Below, in pieces: positions 8,896 to 17,057 of a stretch of 36,900 nt of DNA. The notes below the pieces were generated by a model. That model saw nothing but the letters and a program-made list of their open reading frames with translations. It had not been told where the DNA came from and searched no databases. Source of the stretch: RGIG8597 sp050872545 (lineage in GTDB: Bacteria; Spirochaetota; GWE2-31-10). The first letter of the stretch is position 1; the number at the start of each line of letters is the position of its first letter. The translations under genes were made by a program, and so were the position numbers. The DNA lies in contig JBNMHA010000008.1 of the NCBI GenBank assembly GCA_050872545.1, forward strand, positions 1 to 36,900, given 5' to 3'.

Positions 8896-10281
8896 TTATT
8901 CGGTAACTTTTCCTGATGGAAGAGTTTTTATTTTCTCATCAAGAGCGGCTTTTTGTTCTTCGTAGCCCGGTTTATTCAGCAGTGCAAACATGTTTTTCTT
9001 GTATGCTTCTACTCCCGGCTGGTTAAATGGATTCACTCCGAGCAAGTAGCCGGAAATTCCGCAAGCTTTTTCAAATACATACAAAAGTTGTCCCAAATAA
9101 AATTCATTCAATTCTGGAACATTGATTTTCATATTAGGAACTTTTCCTTCATAGTGTGCGATTAAAGTTCCCTGTTGAGCATTCTTGTTAATTTCATCGT
9201 AACTTTTTCCGGCAAGGAATTCTAATCCGTCCAAATCATCCGGATCAGAAACTACTGTTAAATCGTTCAATGGTTTTTCAATATTTAAAACAGTTTCAAA
9301 AATAAAACGCTGTCCGTCCTGAATCCATTGTCCCATAGAATGAAGGTCTGTAGTAAAATCAACAGATGCCGGGAAGATTCCTTTTCCGTCTTTTCCTTCA
9401 CTTTCACCGTACAGCTGCTTCCACCATTCACTTAGGTAATGCAGGCAAGGTTCGTAATTTACAAGAATTTCAGTGTGATATTTGTTGTTTAAAAGAAGAT
9501 TTCTTACGGCAGCATAAACTAATGCCGGATTTTTAGCGAAATCTTTTTCTGTTGTGTACTGAGAAGCGTATTCTGCTCCCTGTAGCAGTTTTTTCACATC
9601 GATTCCGGAAGCTGCAATCGGTAGGATTCCAACCGGTGTCAATACAGAAAATCTTCCGCCGACATCGTCCGGAATAATAAAAGTTCTGTAGCCTTCATTT
9701 GTTGCCAATTTACGCAGTGCACCTTTTTTAGCATCGGTAGTGGCGATTATTCTTTTTGCAGCTTCAACTTTTCCATATTTTTTTTCCATAACATTTTTGA
9801 TGTAACGGAAAGCAATGCTTGGTTCTGTTGTTGTTCCTGACTTTGAAATGTTATTAACGTAAACGCTGTTTGCTGCTTCTATTTCATCAATAATTGCTTT
9901 TAGCCAGCTTCCGCTGATATTTTGACCTGCAAAAAGGATTCTCGGACCGCCAGTTTTACTTTTTGCCAAAGCATTGTGAAACGGATGCAAAAGAGCTTCT
10001 GTCACAGCTTTTGTTCCTAGATAGCTTCCGCCTATTCCCACACAAATAAGCAAATCGCCTTTTGTGTAAATTTCGTTTCCTACTTCTAAAATCTCTTTAA
10101 ACTCATCGGATTTCAGCATTTCTGTAGGAAGATTTCGCCAGCCGATAAAATCGTTTCCGGCTCCTACGCCGTTTTCCAATGTTTCCATAGCTTTTAATGC
10201 TTCATCTTTATAAGCATCAAATTGTTCTTCCGTAATGAACGGAAATGTAAATGAATAATCTACTGAAATTTTTCTTTCCAT
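8896..10281 (-). CDS. pgi: Glucose-6-phosphate isomerase
   Basis: Interconverts glucose 6-phosphate and fructose 6-phosphate in the cytoplasm. Length is 461 residues, the compact form found in Firmicutes and spirochaetes. The SIS phosphate-binding loop SKSGTTTE is at 147-154. Signature 1, DVGGRFSVLTPVG, is at 206-218. Signature 2 follows around GVNPFNQPGVEAYK near the C-terminus. AAGGAG at 10290-10295 precedes the ATG. The gene is preceded by a structured leader with a terminator-like hairpin (10302-10330) and two inverted repeats, so expression may be regulated by attenuation. It ends at a bidirectional terminator. It fits with the two GH13 enzymes as the entry of glucan-derived sugar to glycolysis. 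Confidence 0.97.
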   Translation of the reverse strand: MERKISVDYSFTFPFITEEQFDAYKDEALKAMETLENGVGAGNDFIGWRNLPTEMLKSDEFKEILEVGNEIYTKGDLLICVGIGGSYLGTKAVTEALLHPFHNALAKSKTGGPRILFAGQNISGSWLKAIIDEIEAANSVYVNNISKSGTTTEPSIAFRYIKNVMEKKYGKVEAAKRIIATTDAKKGALRKLATNEGYRTFIIPDDVGGRFSVLTPVGILPIAASGIDVKKLLQGAEYASQYTTEKDFAKNPALVYAAVRNLLLNNKYHTEILVNYEPCLHYLSEWWKQLYGESEGKDGKGIFPASVDFTTDLHSMGQWIQDGQRFIFETVLNIEKPLNDLTVVSDPDDLDGLEFLAGKSYDEINKNAQQGTLIAHYEGKVPNMKINVPELNEFYLGQLLYVFEKACGISGYLLGVNPFNQPGVEAYKKNMFALLNKPGYEEQKAALDEKIKTLPSGKVTE

Positions 10282-10301
10282 TATAAAAACTCCTTTTGGG
10301 T

Positions 10302-10330
10302 TAATAAAAAGCTCCTTTGTTTACTGGAGC
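10302..10330 (-). promoter_or_regulatory. Terminator-like hairpin in the pgi leader
   Basis: Read on the minus strand, GCTCC, a 10-nt loop and GGAGC are followed at once by TTTTTATTAA, then the pgi ribosome-binding site and ATG. This is the architecture of a leader attenuator. The CTCC of the 5' arm could alternatively pair with the GGAG of the Shine-Dalgarno at 10290-10295. The stem is only 5 bp, so premature termination would be weak. The function is an inference. Confidence 0.45.
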
Positions 10331-10396
10331 GTGAAGAAATCACGGCAATGAATATCATTTTTTTTATACGCTGTGAAGTGTAAATATTTCACGTAT
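10330..10396 (-). promoter_or_regulatory. Two inverted repeats sharing GTGA/TCAC half-sites upstream of pgi
   Basis: CGTGA-agaaa-TCACG occupies 10330-10344. GTGAA (10373-10377) pairs with TTCAC (10388-10392) and is bracketed by ATAC/GTAT (10366-10396). A possible -10 for pgi, TATAAA on the minus strand, overlaps the outer arm near 10364-10369, but no good -35 accompanies it. These could be protein-binding sites or leader RNA stems. The sequence alone does not decide. Confidence 0.35.
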
Positions 10397-10574
10397 AAAA
10401 AGAGCTGTCTTTGGAGAGTAAACTGCCAAAAGCTGATTGCAGAACTTCAGATTGTCCAATAAATTTAAGTCCAGAAGGTCACAGCATCTGTCGAAACCAC
10501 CGTATTTTCAACTTCTGGGACATCCCCATAACAATTTTCTGGTTAATTTTTCCAGAAAAGACAGCTCTTTTTAT
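10395..10574. other. Structured intergenic element bounded by an 18-bp perfect inverted repeat
   Basis: The 301-base gap between pgi and the paraslipin gene has no credible ORF. ATAAAAAGAGCTGTCTTT (10395-10412) is the exact reverse complement of 10557-10574, 144 bases away. Each arm ends in a T-tract outward, so the pair can act as an intrinsic terminator in both directions, including for the paraslipin whose stop is at 10583. Nested inside are GTCCAGAAG (10469-10477) with CTTCTGGGAC (10512-10521), and TTTTCTGG (10535-10542) with CCAGAAAA (10552-10559). The last pairing competes with the outer stem. A 15-nt word at 10453-10467 recurs at 33409-33423. It could be a terminator with an unusually large loop, a structured RNA or a small miniature element. 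Confidence 0.6.
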
Positions 10575-10582
10575 TTATTTAT

Positions 10583-11563
10583 TTATTTATTGAATAATTC
10601 TTTTATGCTGCTGACAGAACCCATAAGTGCACTTGATTCGTAAGGCATGAATACAACTTTTTCGCCTTCCTGAGATGCAATATCTTTCATTGCTTCTACA
10701 TATTTTAATGCAACCATGTACTGCGCTGGATTTACGGAAGAACTTTTCAGTGTTTCATCGAGCATTCTTAAAGCTTCTGCTTCTGCATTTGCAATTGCAA
10801 GTTTCGCTTCGGCTTCACCTCTTGCACGCAGTACTTGTGACTGTTTTTCACCTTCCGCTTCGGCAATTAACTTATCTCTTTCTCCTTCAGCCTGCAAAAT
10901 TTTAGCTGATTTTTCACCTTCCGCTCTTAATATCATTTCACGGCGTTCTCGTTCAGCACGCATTTGTTTTTCCATTGCATCACGAATATCTTTTGGCGGA
11001 ACAATATCCTGCAATTCTACACGATTTACTTTTACGCCCCATTTGTCTGTAGCTTCGTCAAGGATTTCACGCAATTTGTTATTTATTGTGTCACGACTTG
11101 TAAGTGTTTGATCCAGTTCCAATTCACCAATAATGTTACGCAGCGTTGTCTGTGTGAGCTTTTCAATTGCCAGACTTAAATCTTCAATTTCATAAGTTGC
11201 TTTGAATGGGTCGGTAATTTGGTAATAAAGAATTGCATTTATTTCTATAGTAACGTTATCTTTTGTAATAACGGTTTGCTTAGGAAAGTCATAAACGCAT
11301 TCACGCATATCGATAAAGTCTGTTCTTGTGTATTGAATATAAGAACGACCGTTTCCGTCAGTTCGTGAAACTCTTTTCGGTACAATGCGAATTTTATCCA
11401 GAAATGGAATTATTAAATTTACTCCTGTACCTAAAGTTTTGTGGTATTTTCCCAAACGTTCTACAATCATAACGGTAGATTGTTTTACGATACGAATTCC
11501 TTTGATAAGGATGAAAAGAACCAAAATTGCAATTAATGCAATTAAAATAGTAAGTATTTCCAT
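10583..11563 (-). CDS. SPFH/band 7 paraslipin (QmcA-like)
   Basis: Membrane scaffold protein of the stomatin/prohibitin superfamily. One N-terminal transmembrane segment (about 3-23) is followed by a band 7 domain (about 25-190; VMIVERLGKYHKTLGTGVN). A long alanine/glutamate-rich coiled coil (about 195-270) contains repeated RAEGE and QAEGERDKL-like units typical of flotillin-like oligomers. Total length 326 is normal for paraslipins. AAAGGAG lies just upstream of the ATG. It directly follows the NfeD gene by 45 bp. The NfeD/SPFH gene pair is a well-known conserved association (YbbJ/QmcA in E. coli). Likely role: membrane microdomain organisation and quality control. Transcription probably ends at the 10395-10574 element. 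Confidence 0.92.
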   Translation of the reverse strand: MEILTILIALIAILVLFILIKGIRIVKQSTVMIVERLGKYHKTLGTGVNLIIPFLDKIRIVPKRVSRTDGNGRSYIQYTRTDFIDMRECVYDFPKQTVITKDNVTIEINAILYYQITDPFKATYEIEDLSLAIEKLTQTTLRNIIGELELDQTLTSRDTINNKLREILDEATDKWGVKVNRVELQDIVPPKDIRDAMEKQMRAERERREMILRAEGEKSAKILQAEGERDKLIAEAEGEKQSQVLRARGEAEAKLAIANAEAEALRMLDETLKSSSVNPAQYMVALKYVEAMKDIASQEGEKVVFMPYESSALMGSVSSIKELFNK

Positions 11564-11608
11564 GTTTTGCTCCTTTTAAAGTTATAAAGATTAATGATTT
11601 GCAGATTA

Positions 11609-12052
11609 TTAATCTGAATTTTTACTTACAATTAACGTATTTCCCTCGATTCTCACGATACGAACTTTTTCACCGGCTTCTATTACGCTTGCGTCTTCAG
11701 TCCGTGCTTTCCACAAATCTGCATAAAGTTTTACTGTTCCGTTCTTTGTTCCGTCAATTCTTGTTTCGGCTGTTAATATTTTGCCTTTCATTGCATCGAC
11801 ATTAGATGGCGGAGCATTTTTGTTGTACAGATACTTTACGCAGATAGGGCGAAGGTAAATAAGCGATAATGCCGTAGATACCGCAAATACACATAATGGG
11901 ATGAATATCAGACTTACGGGAATAAAAAATGCAACAATTCCGGCCAAAAGACTGCTTATCCCTATTAAAATCATAAAGAAAGAAGGTGTGAATATTTCTC
12001 CGATAATAAGCAAAATTCCTATTATCAGCCATATAAGCCATGTGTTTTCCAT
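11609..12052 (-). CDS. NfeD-like membrane protein (YbbJ type)
   Basis: Short-form NfeD protein of 147 residues without the ClpP-like protease domain. The N-terminal half holds three or four hydrophobic segments (about 5-70). The C-terminal half (about 85-143) is the OB-fold domain with the motif pattern MKGKILTAET...DGTKNGTVKLYADLWKA, ending in VRIVRIEGNTLIV. An AAGGAT site precedes the ATG. It is paired with the paraslipin immediately downstream, which it is known to partner in other bacteria, and sits 53 bp after oadB on the same strand. No anomalies. Confidence 0.88.
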   Translation of the reverse strand: MENTWLIWLIIGILLIIGEIFTPSFFMILIGISSLLAGIVAFFIPVSLIFIPLCVFAVSTALSLIYLRPICVKYLYNKNAPPSNVDAMKGKILTAETRIDGTKNGTVKLYADLWKARTEDASVIEAGEKVRIVRIEGNTLIVSKNSD

Positions 12053-12105
12053 AAATTAATCCTTATTCATAATATACTTCGAGCTTTATTTATTCCCTGT
12101 AAATT

Positions 12106-13542
12106 TTATCCGAACATTGAAATCATTACGCCGGCAGCGATAGTGGAACCAATAACTCCGGCAACATTAGGTCCCATAGCGTGCATTAATAAAAAGTTAG
12201 ATGGATCTTCTTCCATACCGACTTTATTTGCTACACGTGCAGCCATAGGAACAGCAGAAACTCCGGCAGCCCCGATTAACGGATTGATTTTATCTTTGGA
12301 GAATAAATTCATTATTTTTCCAAAGATAACTCCGGCAGCTGTTCCGAATATAAACGCAACTAATCCGATTAATAATATTCCGAGTGATGAAGGTTGCATA
12401 AATTTGTCGGCAGACATTTGCATACCTACGCCAAGTCCCAAGAATATTGTAACTATGTTCAGCAGTTCATTTTGCATTGTTTTGGATAATCTTTCTACAA
12501 CGCCGATTTCTTTTATAAAGTTACCGAATGTAAATGCCCCGATTAACGGTACTGATGAAGGAACGAAAAGAACGCACAGGGAAAGAACTATCAGTGGGAA
12601 AATAATTTTTTCTATTTTGCTGACTTCTCTAAGTTGCTGCATTTTTATGCAGCGTTCTTTTTTTGTTGTCAGAGCGCGCATTATCGGTGGCTGGATTAAC
12701 GGAACCAAAGCCATGTATGAATATGCAGCAACAGCAATGGAACCGAGCATTTCAGGTGCTAATTTTGATGCAACATAAATTGATGTAGGACCGTCGGCAC
12801 CGCCTATGATTGAAATCGCACAAACATCACGCATTGAGAAATTTATTCCCGGAATGAAGTTTAAGCAGATTGCACCAATAAGAGAACCGAAAATTCCGAA
12901 CTGTGCCGCCGCTCCGAGAAGTGCAGTTCTCGGATTTGCGATTAAAGCTCCGAAGTCGGTCATGGCACCTACGCCCATAAAAATTATCAACGGAAATAAT
13001 TCAGTTTGAATACCGGTTTCAAAAAGCATGTATAAAAAACCGTGAGGCGCATCTCCCATTCCTGCAAGCGGAACATTTACAAGCATAGTTCCGAAACCGA
13101 TAGGAATCAGAAGCAGCGGTTCAAAACCTTTTGCTCCGCCTAAATACAACAGCACAAAAGCAATCAAAATCATTACTGCTTTTTGCCAGCCGTAAGTAAC
13201 GTTGATTTTTCCGTCGGAAGTTGTTTTTTCGATTTTTTCTGTGAAAAAAGCATAGATTCCGGTCGTATGCAGAAGTCCTTTCAATGTGTTGCTTACGGAA
13301 AAGCCTTGCTCTTCACTTTGATTTGTTGATTCAGAGGTAATCTGAATATCTTGTTCTGTGTCAATTTCTTCTGCAACTACACTGCGATTTATAATTTCTG
13401 GAGTTTGTGTTTTTACAGATACAGACGTATTTACTGTATTTTTTTGTGTTACGGATGTACGTACAAAACCAACGCAGCAGACAACTGCAATGATCGCAAT
13501 ACAGTAAATTATTGTTTTTTTATTTTTGCTGAAAATCTTCAT
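12106..13542 (-). CDS. oadB: Oxaloacetate decarboxylase Na+ pump, beta subunit
   Basis: Membrane subunit that decarboxylates carboxybiotin on OadA and exports Na+. Family landmarks are GVGAMTDFGAL (190-200, with Asp196 matching the essential Asp203 of the Klebsiella protein), GGADGPTSIY (247-256) and GPNVAGVIGSTIAAG near the C-terminus. It could equally be named for a related pump (methylmalonyl-CoA or glutaconyl-CoA decarboxylase), but the OadA partner argues for oxaloacetate. At 478 residues it exceeds the usual 375-435. The first about 85 residues are an added segment: a transmembrane helix (11-27) and a Thr/Ser/Glu-rich linker before the conserved core starts near LLHTTGIYAFF. CGGAG precedes the ATG, 15 bp after the oadA stop. 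Confidence 0.92.
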   Translation of the reverse strand: MKIFSKNKKTIIYCIAIIAVVCCVGFVRTSVTQKNTVNTSVSVKTQTPEIINRSVVAEEIDTEQDIQITSESTNQSEEQGFSVSNTLKGLLHTTGIYAFFTEKIEKTTSDGKINVTYGWQKAVMILIAFVLLYLGGAKGFEPLLLIPIGFGTMLVNVPLAGMGDAPHGFLYMLFETGIQTELFPLIIFMGVGAMTDFGALIANPRTALLGAAAQFGIFGSLIGAICLNFIPGINFSMRDVCAISIIGGADGPTSIYVASKLAPEMLGSIAVAAYSYMALVPLIQPPIMRALTTKKERCIKMQQLREVSKIEKIIFPLIVLSLCVLFVPSSVPLIGAFTFGNFIKEIGVVERLSKTMQNELLNIVTIFLGLGVGMQMSADKFMQPSSLGILLIGLVAFIFGTAAGVIFGKIMNLFSKDKINPLIGAAGVSAVPMAARVANKVGMEEDPSNFLLMHAMGPNVAGVIGSTIAAGVMISMFG

Positions 13543-13557
13543 TTATTTTACTCCGAT

Positions 13558-15288
13558 TTATACAATTTCTACTAATGGATCTCCGGCTGAAACGGAATTT
13601 TCTTCTTTTGTTAAATAACGAACTTTTCCGGCATCGGCAGTCTTTACTTCCAGTTCCATCTTCATGGACTCAAGAATAATTACTGTATCTCCGGATACGA
13701 CTTCTGAATTTTCCGCAAGCGGCAGTTTGAATACAGTTCCGGCAACCGGTGCGGCAATAATTTTTCCGTCACCTGAAGCTTTTGGTGCTGCGGAAGCATT
13801 TCCTGCGTCGATCAGTATTGTGCCTTCTTCCCTTACGCTGACATTGTAATCTACTCCGTCAACATTTACGATGTAAGCTTCTGCTCCTTTTTTGCCGGAA
13901 GTTTTAGCTTTTTCTGTCGGTTTGATTTCAACCGGACCATTGGCACGTTCGGCAAAGAATTTAGGCGCAACCTGCGGAAACATTGCGTAAGTCATTAAAT
14001 CTTCATCGCTTATGTTATCAAGCAGCTTTTTTTCTTCCAGTTCGCTGCGCAGTTTGTCCATTTCATTCGGAATCAAATCCGCCGGTCGGCAATCTGTTGC
14101 TTTTTCTATGTTCAGTTCCTGCAATGCCTTTTTTACCAGTTCGGCATCCGGTGCAGCTGGTGTGCGTCCGTAATTTCCTATAAGCAGGTTTTTTGATTCT
14201 GCGGTAAGTTTGTTGTAGCGACCGAAAAGTACGTTGAATACAGACTGTGTACCTACAATTTGAGAAGTCGGTGTAACAAGAGGCGGATAACCAAAATCTT
14301 TTTGTACTACAGCAATTTCTTTAAGCACATCATCAAGCTTATCGAGTGCATTTTGTTCACGAAGCTGATTTTCCAGATTTGAAAGCATTCCGCCGGGAAC
14401 CTGACAAAGCAAAATGCGTGTATCAACGCCTGTAAATGATGAGGCGTAATCTGCATATTTCTTTTTTGCTTCCTTAAAATATTCTGCGATTTCGTTCAAC
14501 AGTGCTAAATCCAATTCTGTGTCATATTGCGTATTTTTCAGAATTTCGACCATTGTTTCCGTAGGCGAATGGCTTGTTCCCATTGACAGCGGTGAAATTG
14601 CAGTATCAATCATATCTGCACCGGCTTCAATTGCTTTAACAAGTGTGGCTACGGACATTCCGGTTGTCGCGTGAGAATGAACGCTTAACGGAAGTGAAGT
14701 TTTTTTCTTGATTGCTTTAACAAGTTCTTCTGCCGTGTATGGTTTGAGCAGGCCGGACATATCTTTTATACAGATAGAATCGGCTCCCATTTTTGCCAGT
14801 TCTTCTGCCAGTTCTGCATATTTTTCTACTGTGTGAACCGGAGTCACTGCATAACTGATACAACCTTGAATATGTGCTTTTTGTTTCTTAACAGCTTCAA
14901 ACGAAGCTTTCATATTGCGAGTATCATTCAGTGCATCAAAAATTCTGAATACGTCAACGCCGTTTTTTGCTGCGGTTTCAACAAATTTTTCTACGACGTC
15001 ATCAGCGTAATGTCTGTATCCGAGCAGATTTTGTCCGCGCAGAAGCATCTGCATTTTTGTATCGGGCATTGCTTTTTTCAAACTGCGGATTCTTTCCCAA
15101 GGGTCTTCATTCAAAAATCGAATGCAAGAATCGAAAGTTGCGCCACCCCAGGTTTCAAGTGACCAATAGCCTACTTTGTTCATTTTTTCTGCTATTTTAA
15201 GCATATCCGAAGTCAGCATTCTTGTTGCAAGTAAAGACTGATGTCCATCACGTAAAGCAACATCGGTAATAGCTATTTTTTTTGCCAT
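13558..15288 (-). CDS. oadA: Oxaloacetate decarboxylase alpha subunit, biotinylated
   Basis: Cytoplasmic carboxyltransferase that moves CO2 from oxaloacetate to biotin. It has 576 residues. The HMG-CoA-lyase-like TIM barrel spans about 5-270 with metal ligand Asp14 (ALRDGHQS), catalytic Lys175 (CIKDMSG) and His204/His206 (SVHSHATTG). The conserved carboxylase domain spans about 290-475. A short alanine-rich linker leads to the biotinyl domain, with biotin-accepting Lys543 in ESMKME. A CAGGAG site precedes the ATG. Pyruvate carboxylase subunit B shares this architecture, but oadG and oadB on either side make the Na+-pumping decarboxylase the better call. The biotin ligase BirA is encoded just upstream in the same unit. 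Confidence 0.95.
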   Translation of the reverse strand: MAKKIAITDVALRDGHQSLLATRMLTSDMLKIAEKMNKVGYWSLETWGGATFDSCIRFLNEDPWERIRSLKKAMPDTKMQMLLRGQNLLGYRHYADDVVEKFVETAAKNGVDVFRIFDALNDTRNMKASFEAVKKQKAHIQGCISYAVTPVHTVEKYAELAEELAKMGADSICIKDMSGLLKPYTAEELVKAIKKKTSLPLSVHSHATTGMSVATLVKAIEAGADMIDTAISPLSMGTSHSPTETMVEILKNTQYDTELDLALLNEIAEYFKEAKKKYADYASSFTGVDTRILLCQVPGGMLSNLENQLREQNALDKLDDVLKEIAVVQKDFGYPPLVTPTSQIVGTQSVFNVLFGRYNKLTAESKNLLIGNYGRTPAAPDAELVKKALQELNIEKATDCRPADLIPNEMDKLRSELEEKKLLDNISDEDLMTYAMFPQVAPKFFAERANGPVEIKPTEKAKTSGKKGAEAYIVNVDGVDYNVSVREEGTILIDAGNASAAPKASGDGKIIAAPVAGTVFKLPLAENSEVVSGDTVIILESMKMELEVKTADAGKVRYLTKEENSVSAGDPLVEIV

Positions 15289-15318
15289 TTTTTTCTCCTG
15301 ATAATTAAAAATATTTTG

Positions 15319-15555
15319 TTATTTCTTTTGTCTGTAACTGTTTACTGCGGCTGCAATTGCAGCTGTAGGAACTTCCTTTTTTCGTGCTGCCGAAACAGCA
15401 GGCTTTACCGGCTCGTTTTTATTCAGTCCCAACAGCCCGATTACTTTATTTGAGAGTTTTACTGCCCATATCAGGAGAGTAAGAAAACAGAATACGATAG
15501 CCATTCCAAAAAGCATTACCCAGACGGCTTGTCCTAAAAGTTCTGCGGTTGTCAT
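15319..15555 (-). CDS. oadG: Oxaloacetate decarboxylase gamma subunit
   Basis: Small membrane subunit of 78 residues that assembles and anchors the pump. One transmembrane helix (about 10-33) is followed by a cytoplasmic tail ending in basic residues. The open frame extends 20 codons further upstream to 15615, but the ATG at 15555 has AAGGAG about 8 bases before it and gives a typical OadG length, so I use it. The tail lacks the zinc-binding His cluster of the Klebsiella protein, and this low-complexity family is assigned largely by position before oadA and oadB. A terminator-like inverted repeat lies between birA and this gene. Confidence 0.85.
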   Translation of the reverse strand: MTTAELLGQAVWVMLFGMAIVFCFLTLLIWAVKLSNKVIGLLGLNKNEPVKPAVSAARKKEVPTAAIAAAVNSYRQKK

Positions 15556-15579
15556 TAATAACTCCTTAGTTTTTTTATT

Positions 15580-15656
15580 AAAAAAATAACGCATAAGCTG
15601 TTTGCTAAAAAACAATTTGCAGACTATGCACTATTTTTATGTACTTGGTTTATGCG
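15580..15656 (-). promoter_or_regulatory. Inverted repeat with T-run between birA and oadG
   Basis: On the minus strand CGCATAA (15656-15650) pairs perfectly with TTATGCG (15596-15590), enclosing 53 nt, and is followed by TTATTTTTTT. It could be a partial terminator that lowers expression of oadGAB relative to rdgB-birA, or the start of a separate oad leader. The stem is short for its loop size. Between the arms there is a possible -35-like TTGTTT, but no convincing full promoter. Confidence 0.35.
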
Positions 15657-15665
15657 GCAAAGTGA

Positions 15666-16427
15666 CTAAAAAATAATTTTTATATCACCTGTGATAACGC
15701 GGAATGTTTTTGTTCCGTCGTTAAAGTATAAAAAACCGTCATCATCAACATTTTCAATTACTCCGTAAATTACGGAACTGCCCTTGTAAATCTCCGAAAG
15801 CTCGGCTTTTTCTCCGATAAGCTTTGTTTTGGACAGCCAAAGTTGTTTTATCTGTGAAATTTTTTCATTTTCCAATAATTCCAAACAGTCTACAATATTT
15901 TCCAGCAGGCAGTTTGTAAAATGTTCCAGATTTATTTTTCTGCCTGTTTGTGCAAAAAAAGATGTTGCCTGTCTGTTTGCAACTGCGGATTGCAGCTCTT
16001 CGCCCGATGAATTGAGATTTATTCCAATTCCAGCAACGCATTTATCGATTTTATTATTTTTCCAAGTAGATTCTGTCAGAACTCCGGCAAGTTTGCATTG
16101 CCCCACAAAAATGTCATTGGGCCACTTTATCCAAGTGCCGTAAAGTTCGTTTTGTTCTAAAGCTGTCACTGCAGCAAGAGATAATGCGGCAGTTATCCAG
16201 ATTGGTTGGCATTTCAGGCTGCGAAGCCCGATTGAAAGAGCTAAGTTTTTATCGGGAATATTAACCCATTGTCTGTCAAGACGTCCGCGCCCGGCAGTTT
16301 GGTTGAATGTATAAATTACGGTACGGTCTGAGAAATCTTGCTGCATCAGCAGCGTGTTTGTGGATTCTGCGGTTGGAATATGAGTAATTGAAGTTAATAA
16401 TTTTGCAGCGGCGGTGTTTTCTTCCAT
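15666..16427 (-). CDS. birA: Biotin--[biotin carboxyl-carrier protein] ligase
   Basis: Makes biotinyl-AMP and attaches biotin to a target lysine. The 253-residue protein contains the ligase domain with the nucleotide/biotin loop AGRGRLDR (45-52), KWPND (101-105) and KLAGVL (112-117), plus the small C-terminal SH3-like domain. No N-terminal helix-turn-helix is present, so it is a monofunctional (group I) ligase, not a biotin-operon repressor. The start is 11 bases after the rdgB stop with only a weak GAAAG, which suggests translational coupling. Its likely substrate is OadA Lys543, encoded two genes downstream, although any biotin carboxyl carrier in the cell could also be served. Confidence 0.93.
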   Translation of the reverse strand: MEENTAAAKLLTSITHIPTAESTNTLLMQQDFSDRTVIYTFNQTAGRGRLDRQWVNIPDKNLALSIGLRSLKCQPIWITAALSLAAVTALEQNELYGTWIKWPNDIFVGQCKLAGVLTESTWKNNKIDKCVAGIGINLNSSGEELQSAVANRQATSFFAQTGRKINLEHFTNCLLENIVDCLELLENEKISQIKQLWLSKTKLIGEKAELSEIYKGSSVIYGVIENVDDDGFLYFNDGTKTFRVITGDIKIIF

Positions 16428-16438
16428 AGCTATTACTT

Positions 16439-17026
16439 TCAGATGTTCAGATTTAAGATAAGATTTTTCATAGCAAGAGCAGCTTTGCCGCGGTGAGAAA
16501 TCGCATTTTTTTCTTCATCGCTTATTTCTGCCATTCCTTTTCCGTATACAGGCGTAAAGAATATCGGGTCGTAGCCGAATCCGCCTGTTCCGACTGGTGA
16601 CTCAAGCAGTGTTCCGCAACAGTCTTCCTGTACAATATAGAAGCGTGTAGGTGAAATATAAAGCACTAAAGCACAGATATAAGCTGCATTTCTGTTTGTT
16701 TGTCCCTGCATTTCTTTCAGCATAAGTTCGTAACGCTGAATGTCATTTAGCCCGGCTCCGCCGTAACGTGCCGTATGAATTCCGGGTTTCCCGCCCATAG
16801 CTTCTACACACAGTCCGGAATCATCTGCAAGTACCGGAAGTCTCGTTGCTTCATATACTGTTCTGCATTTAATCATTGCATTTTCAATAAAAGAATTTCC
16901 GTCTTCGATTATTTCCTTATCAAAATTAATTGATGTTAAATCTTTCAGCAGAATCGAACTCCCGAAAACTTCAGAAAGTTCTCTTGTTTTATGTTGATTT
17001 TTTGTTGCCAGTATAATTGTATTCAT
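16439..17026 (-). CDS. rdgB: RdgB/HAM1-family dITP/XTP pyrophosphatase
   Basis: Hydrolyses non-canonical purine nucleoside triphosphates (dITP, XTP) to monophosphate and PPi, cleaning the nucleotide pool. Recognisable motifs are ATKNQHKTREL near the N-terminus (substrate loop T-x-N-x-x-K), LADDSGLCVEAM with the catalytic and metal Asp pair, GFGYDPIF, and SHRGKA near the C-terminus. The frame opens with a TTG at 17032, but the ATG at 17026 has AGGA (17033-17036) at good spacing, giving 195 residues, the usual length. It is the first gene of the minus-strand unit running toward birA and oadGAB, with a promoter candidate at 17081-17109 and a palindrome in the leader. Confidence 0.95.
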   Translation of the reverse strand: MNTIILATKNQHKTRELSEVFGSSILLKDLTSINFDKEIIEDGNSFIENAMIKCRTVYEATRLPVLADDSGLCVEAMGGKPGIHTARYGGAGLNDIQRYELMLKEMQGQTNRNAAYICALVLYISPTRFYIVQEDCCGTLLESPVGTGGFGYDPIFFTPVYGKGMAEISDEEKNAISHRGKAALAMKNLILNLNI

Positions 17027-17057
17027 TTCCAATCCTGTTTTGGAGACGGTTCCTGCT

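Noticed and set aside
10411..10643. Two overlapping plus-strand frames of 60-68 codons
   Set aside because: They lie across the inverted-repeat element and the 3' end of the paraslipin gene, have no ribosome-binding site and show no protein-like composition.
12143..12778. Plus-strand frame of 211 codons opposite oadB
   Set aside because: It is the antisense shadow of a strongly conserved membrane protein gene. Its Ile/Pro/Asn-rich translation reflects oadB codon usage.
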